DNA from: a virus
Strand: one strand, 5' to 3'
Length of the DNA: 21,211 bases
IMG/VR virus record: IMGVR_UViG_3300037264_001537
Location: 1 to 21,211 of that record
In this document: positions 20,770-21,211 of the stretch, piece by piece
How positions within the stretch are numbered: position 1 is the stretch's first letter
Layout of the letters: the number at the start of each line of letters is the position of its first letter
Made by a program: the position numbers and the translations under genes
The notes under the pieces: generated by a model
What the model was told of the DNA's origin: nothing
What the model saw: only the letters and a program-made list of their open reading frames with translations
Databases searched by the model: none

Positions 20770-20928
20770 TTAAAACTTATCAATAAATTCCCACTCGTCT
20801 TTAGTCATACACCAACTTCTATGCTCTCTGGCACATTCTTCGCACAAAGCACGACCATCATCGCAAAAATTACATCTCATTTTAATTGCTTTTTCTTCTC
20901 CACAACTTGAACATTTTTCTATAATCAT
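20770..20928 (-). CDS. 52-residue zinc-finger microprotein
   Basis: An ATG-to-TAA frame of 52 residues with three Cys pairs or near-pairs: C6-S-S-C9, C19-N-F-C22 and C29-E-E-C32, then H36 and C40. The density of C-x-x-C motifs suggests a two-zinc, B-box-like fold. It lies between the 74-residue gene and the YopX gene, with ordinary short gaps on both sides. It could be a regulator or adaptor; function unknown. Confidence 0.6.
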   Translation of the reverse strand: MIIEKCSSCGEEKAIKMRCNFCDDGRALCEECAREHRSWCMTKDEWEFIDKF

Positions 20929-20952
20929 ATTTTTGTTATAAATTGGGGTGGG

Positions 20953-21177
20953 TTAGGTTAAAATCTTTAATAGGAAATCTATAACTTCGGCTTTCTGTTT
21001 TGATAGGGGTTGGGATAAGTCCCAAAGATTTAATAAATGATTAGTCGTTCTAACCCACATTCCGCCAATTTCTACATTTTTTTCTTCAATACTTCCACTT
21101 TTCATCGCCCGCAAAACATCTGCGAGGGTGATTTCTCTATAATGTTTTTCTACCTTATATAGATAAATTTGTTTCAT
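20953..21177 (-). CDS. Unknown small protein, possibly longer at its N-terminus
   Basis: From the ATG at 21177 this gives 74 residues with I-T-L-A-D-V-L-R-A-M-K and W-V-R-T-T-N-H-L-L-N-L-W-D-L-S, a pattern I associate with small phage proteins of unknown function. The frame stays open upstream to the window edge (reading D-S-I-E-L-A-D-E-W-D-E before this Met), so the true start may lie outside the window. No Shine-Dalgarno precedes the ATG, which leaves the choice undecided. Confidence 0.6.
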   Translation of the reverse strand: MKQIYLYKVEKHYREITLADVLRAMKSGSIEEKNVEIGGMWVRTTNHLLNLWDLSQPLSKQKAEVIDFLLKILT

Positions 21178-21211
21178 TTCATCCCATTCATCCGCTAATT
21201 CTATACTATCA

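Noticed and set aside
1-21211. tRNA genes, CRISPR arrays, insertion sequences or attachment sites
   Set aside because: No cloverleaf-like segments, spaced direct-repeat arrays, transposase genes or integrase genes were seen on either strand.
1-21211. Recoded stop codons (alternative genetic code)
   Set aside because: TAA, TGA and TAG all end well-supported genes here (TAG ends the scaffold gene), so the standard code fits.

Overview
The window is a stretch of an AT-rich tailed double-stranded DNA bacteriophage genome, probably from an uncultured virus. Every gene I can support lies on the minus strand, so transcription runs from base 21211 toward base 1. A GpA-type large terminase, a large portal with a Gln-rich tail, an acidic helical scaffold and an HK97-type capsid protein make the identification secure. 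A head-tail adaptor without visible tail-tube, tape-measure or sheath genes suggests a short-tailed (podovirus-like) virion, but the tail module is cut by the window edge. Almost no gene has a Shine-Dalgarno sequence; starts are preceded by A/T-rich tracts. This points to a host lineage that rarely uses Shine-Dalgarno pairing (Bacteroidota or Patescibacteria are possibilities), but the host cannot be fixed from the sequence.

In transcription order, the right end (21177 to 19215) holds small accessory genes: a YopX-family protein, two small zinc-knuckle proteins and three unknowns. A good sigma70-type promoter at 19143-19171 then opens a tightly packed operon. It begins with a one-TM microprotein, continues with two small unknowns, and then carries a GroES-like co-chaperonin, a small zinc protein, an exported coiled-coil protein and a full-length but divergent GroEL. 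Neighbouring stops and starts often overlap by 4 to 20 bases. The operon runs on without an obvious break through three unknown genes into terminase small subunit, terminase large subunit and portal.

Between portal and scaffold lie five very small, strongly charged genes, three sharing an A-K-S-K-A motif. The 184-base gap before the scaffold gene is the longest non-coding stretch. It carries two long interleaved helices, a terminator-like hairpin and a small GNRA-type hairpin. The scaffold, major capsid protein, a 70-residue protein and a probable decoration protein follow. A second leader at 6446-6534 contains a GC-rich hairpin and a near-copy of the GNRA hairpin motif. It precedes an unknown gene, a long coiled-coil protein, several small beta-rich virion proteins with a repeated ~35-residue unit, a 642-residue probable beta-propeller protein, the adaptor, and a Gln/Asn-rich protein that runs off the window.

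The most notable points are a phage-encoded GroES/GroEL pair placed directly upstream of the packaging and capsid genes, the structured RNA leader before scaffold and capsid, and the 35-base leader motif found twice with a conserved tetraloop class.
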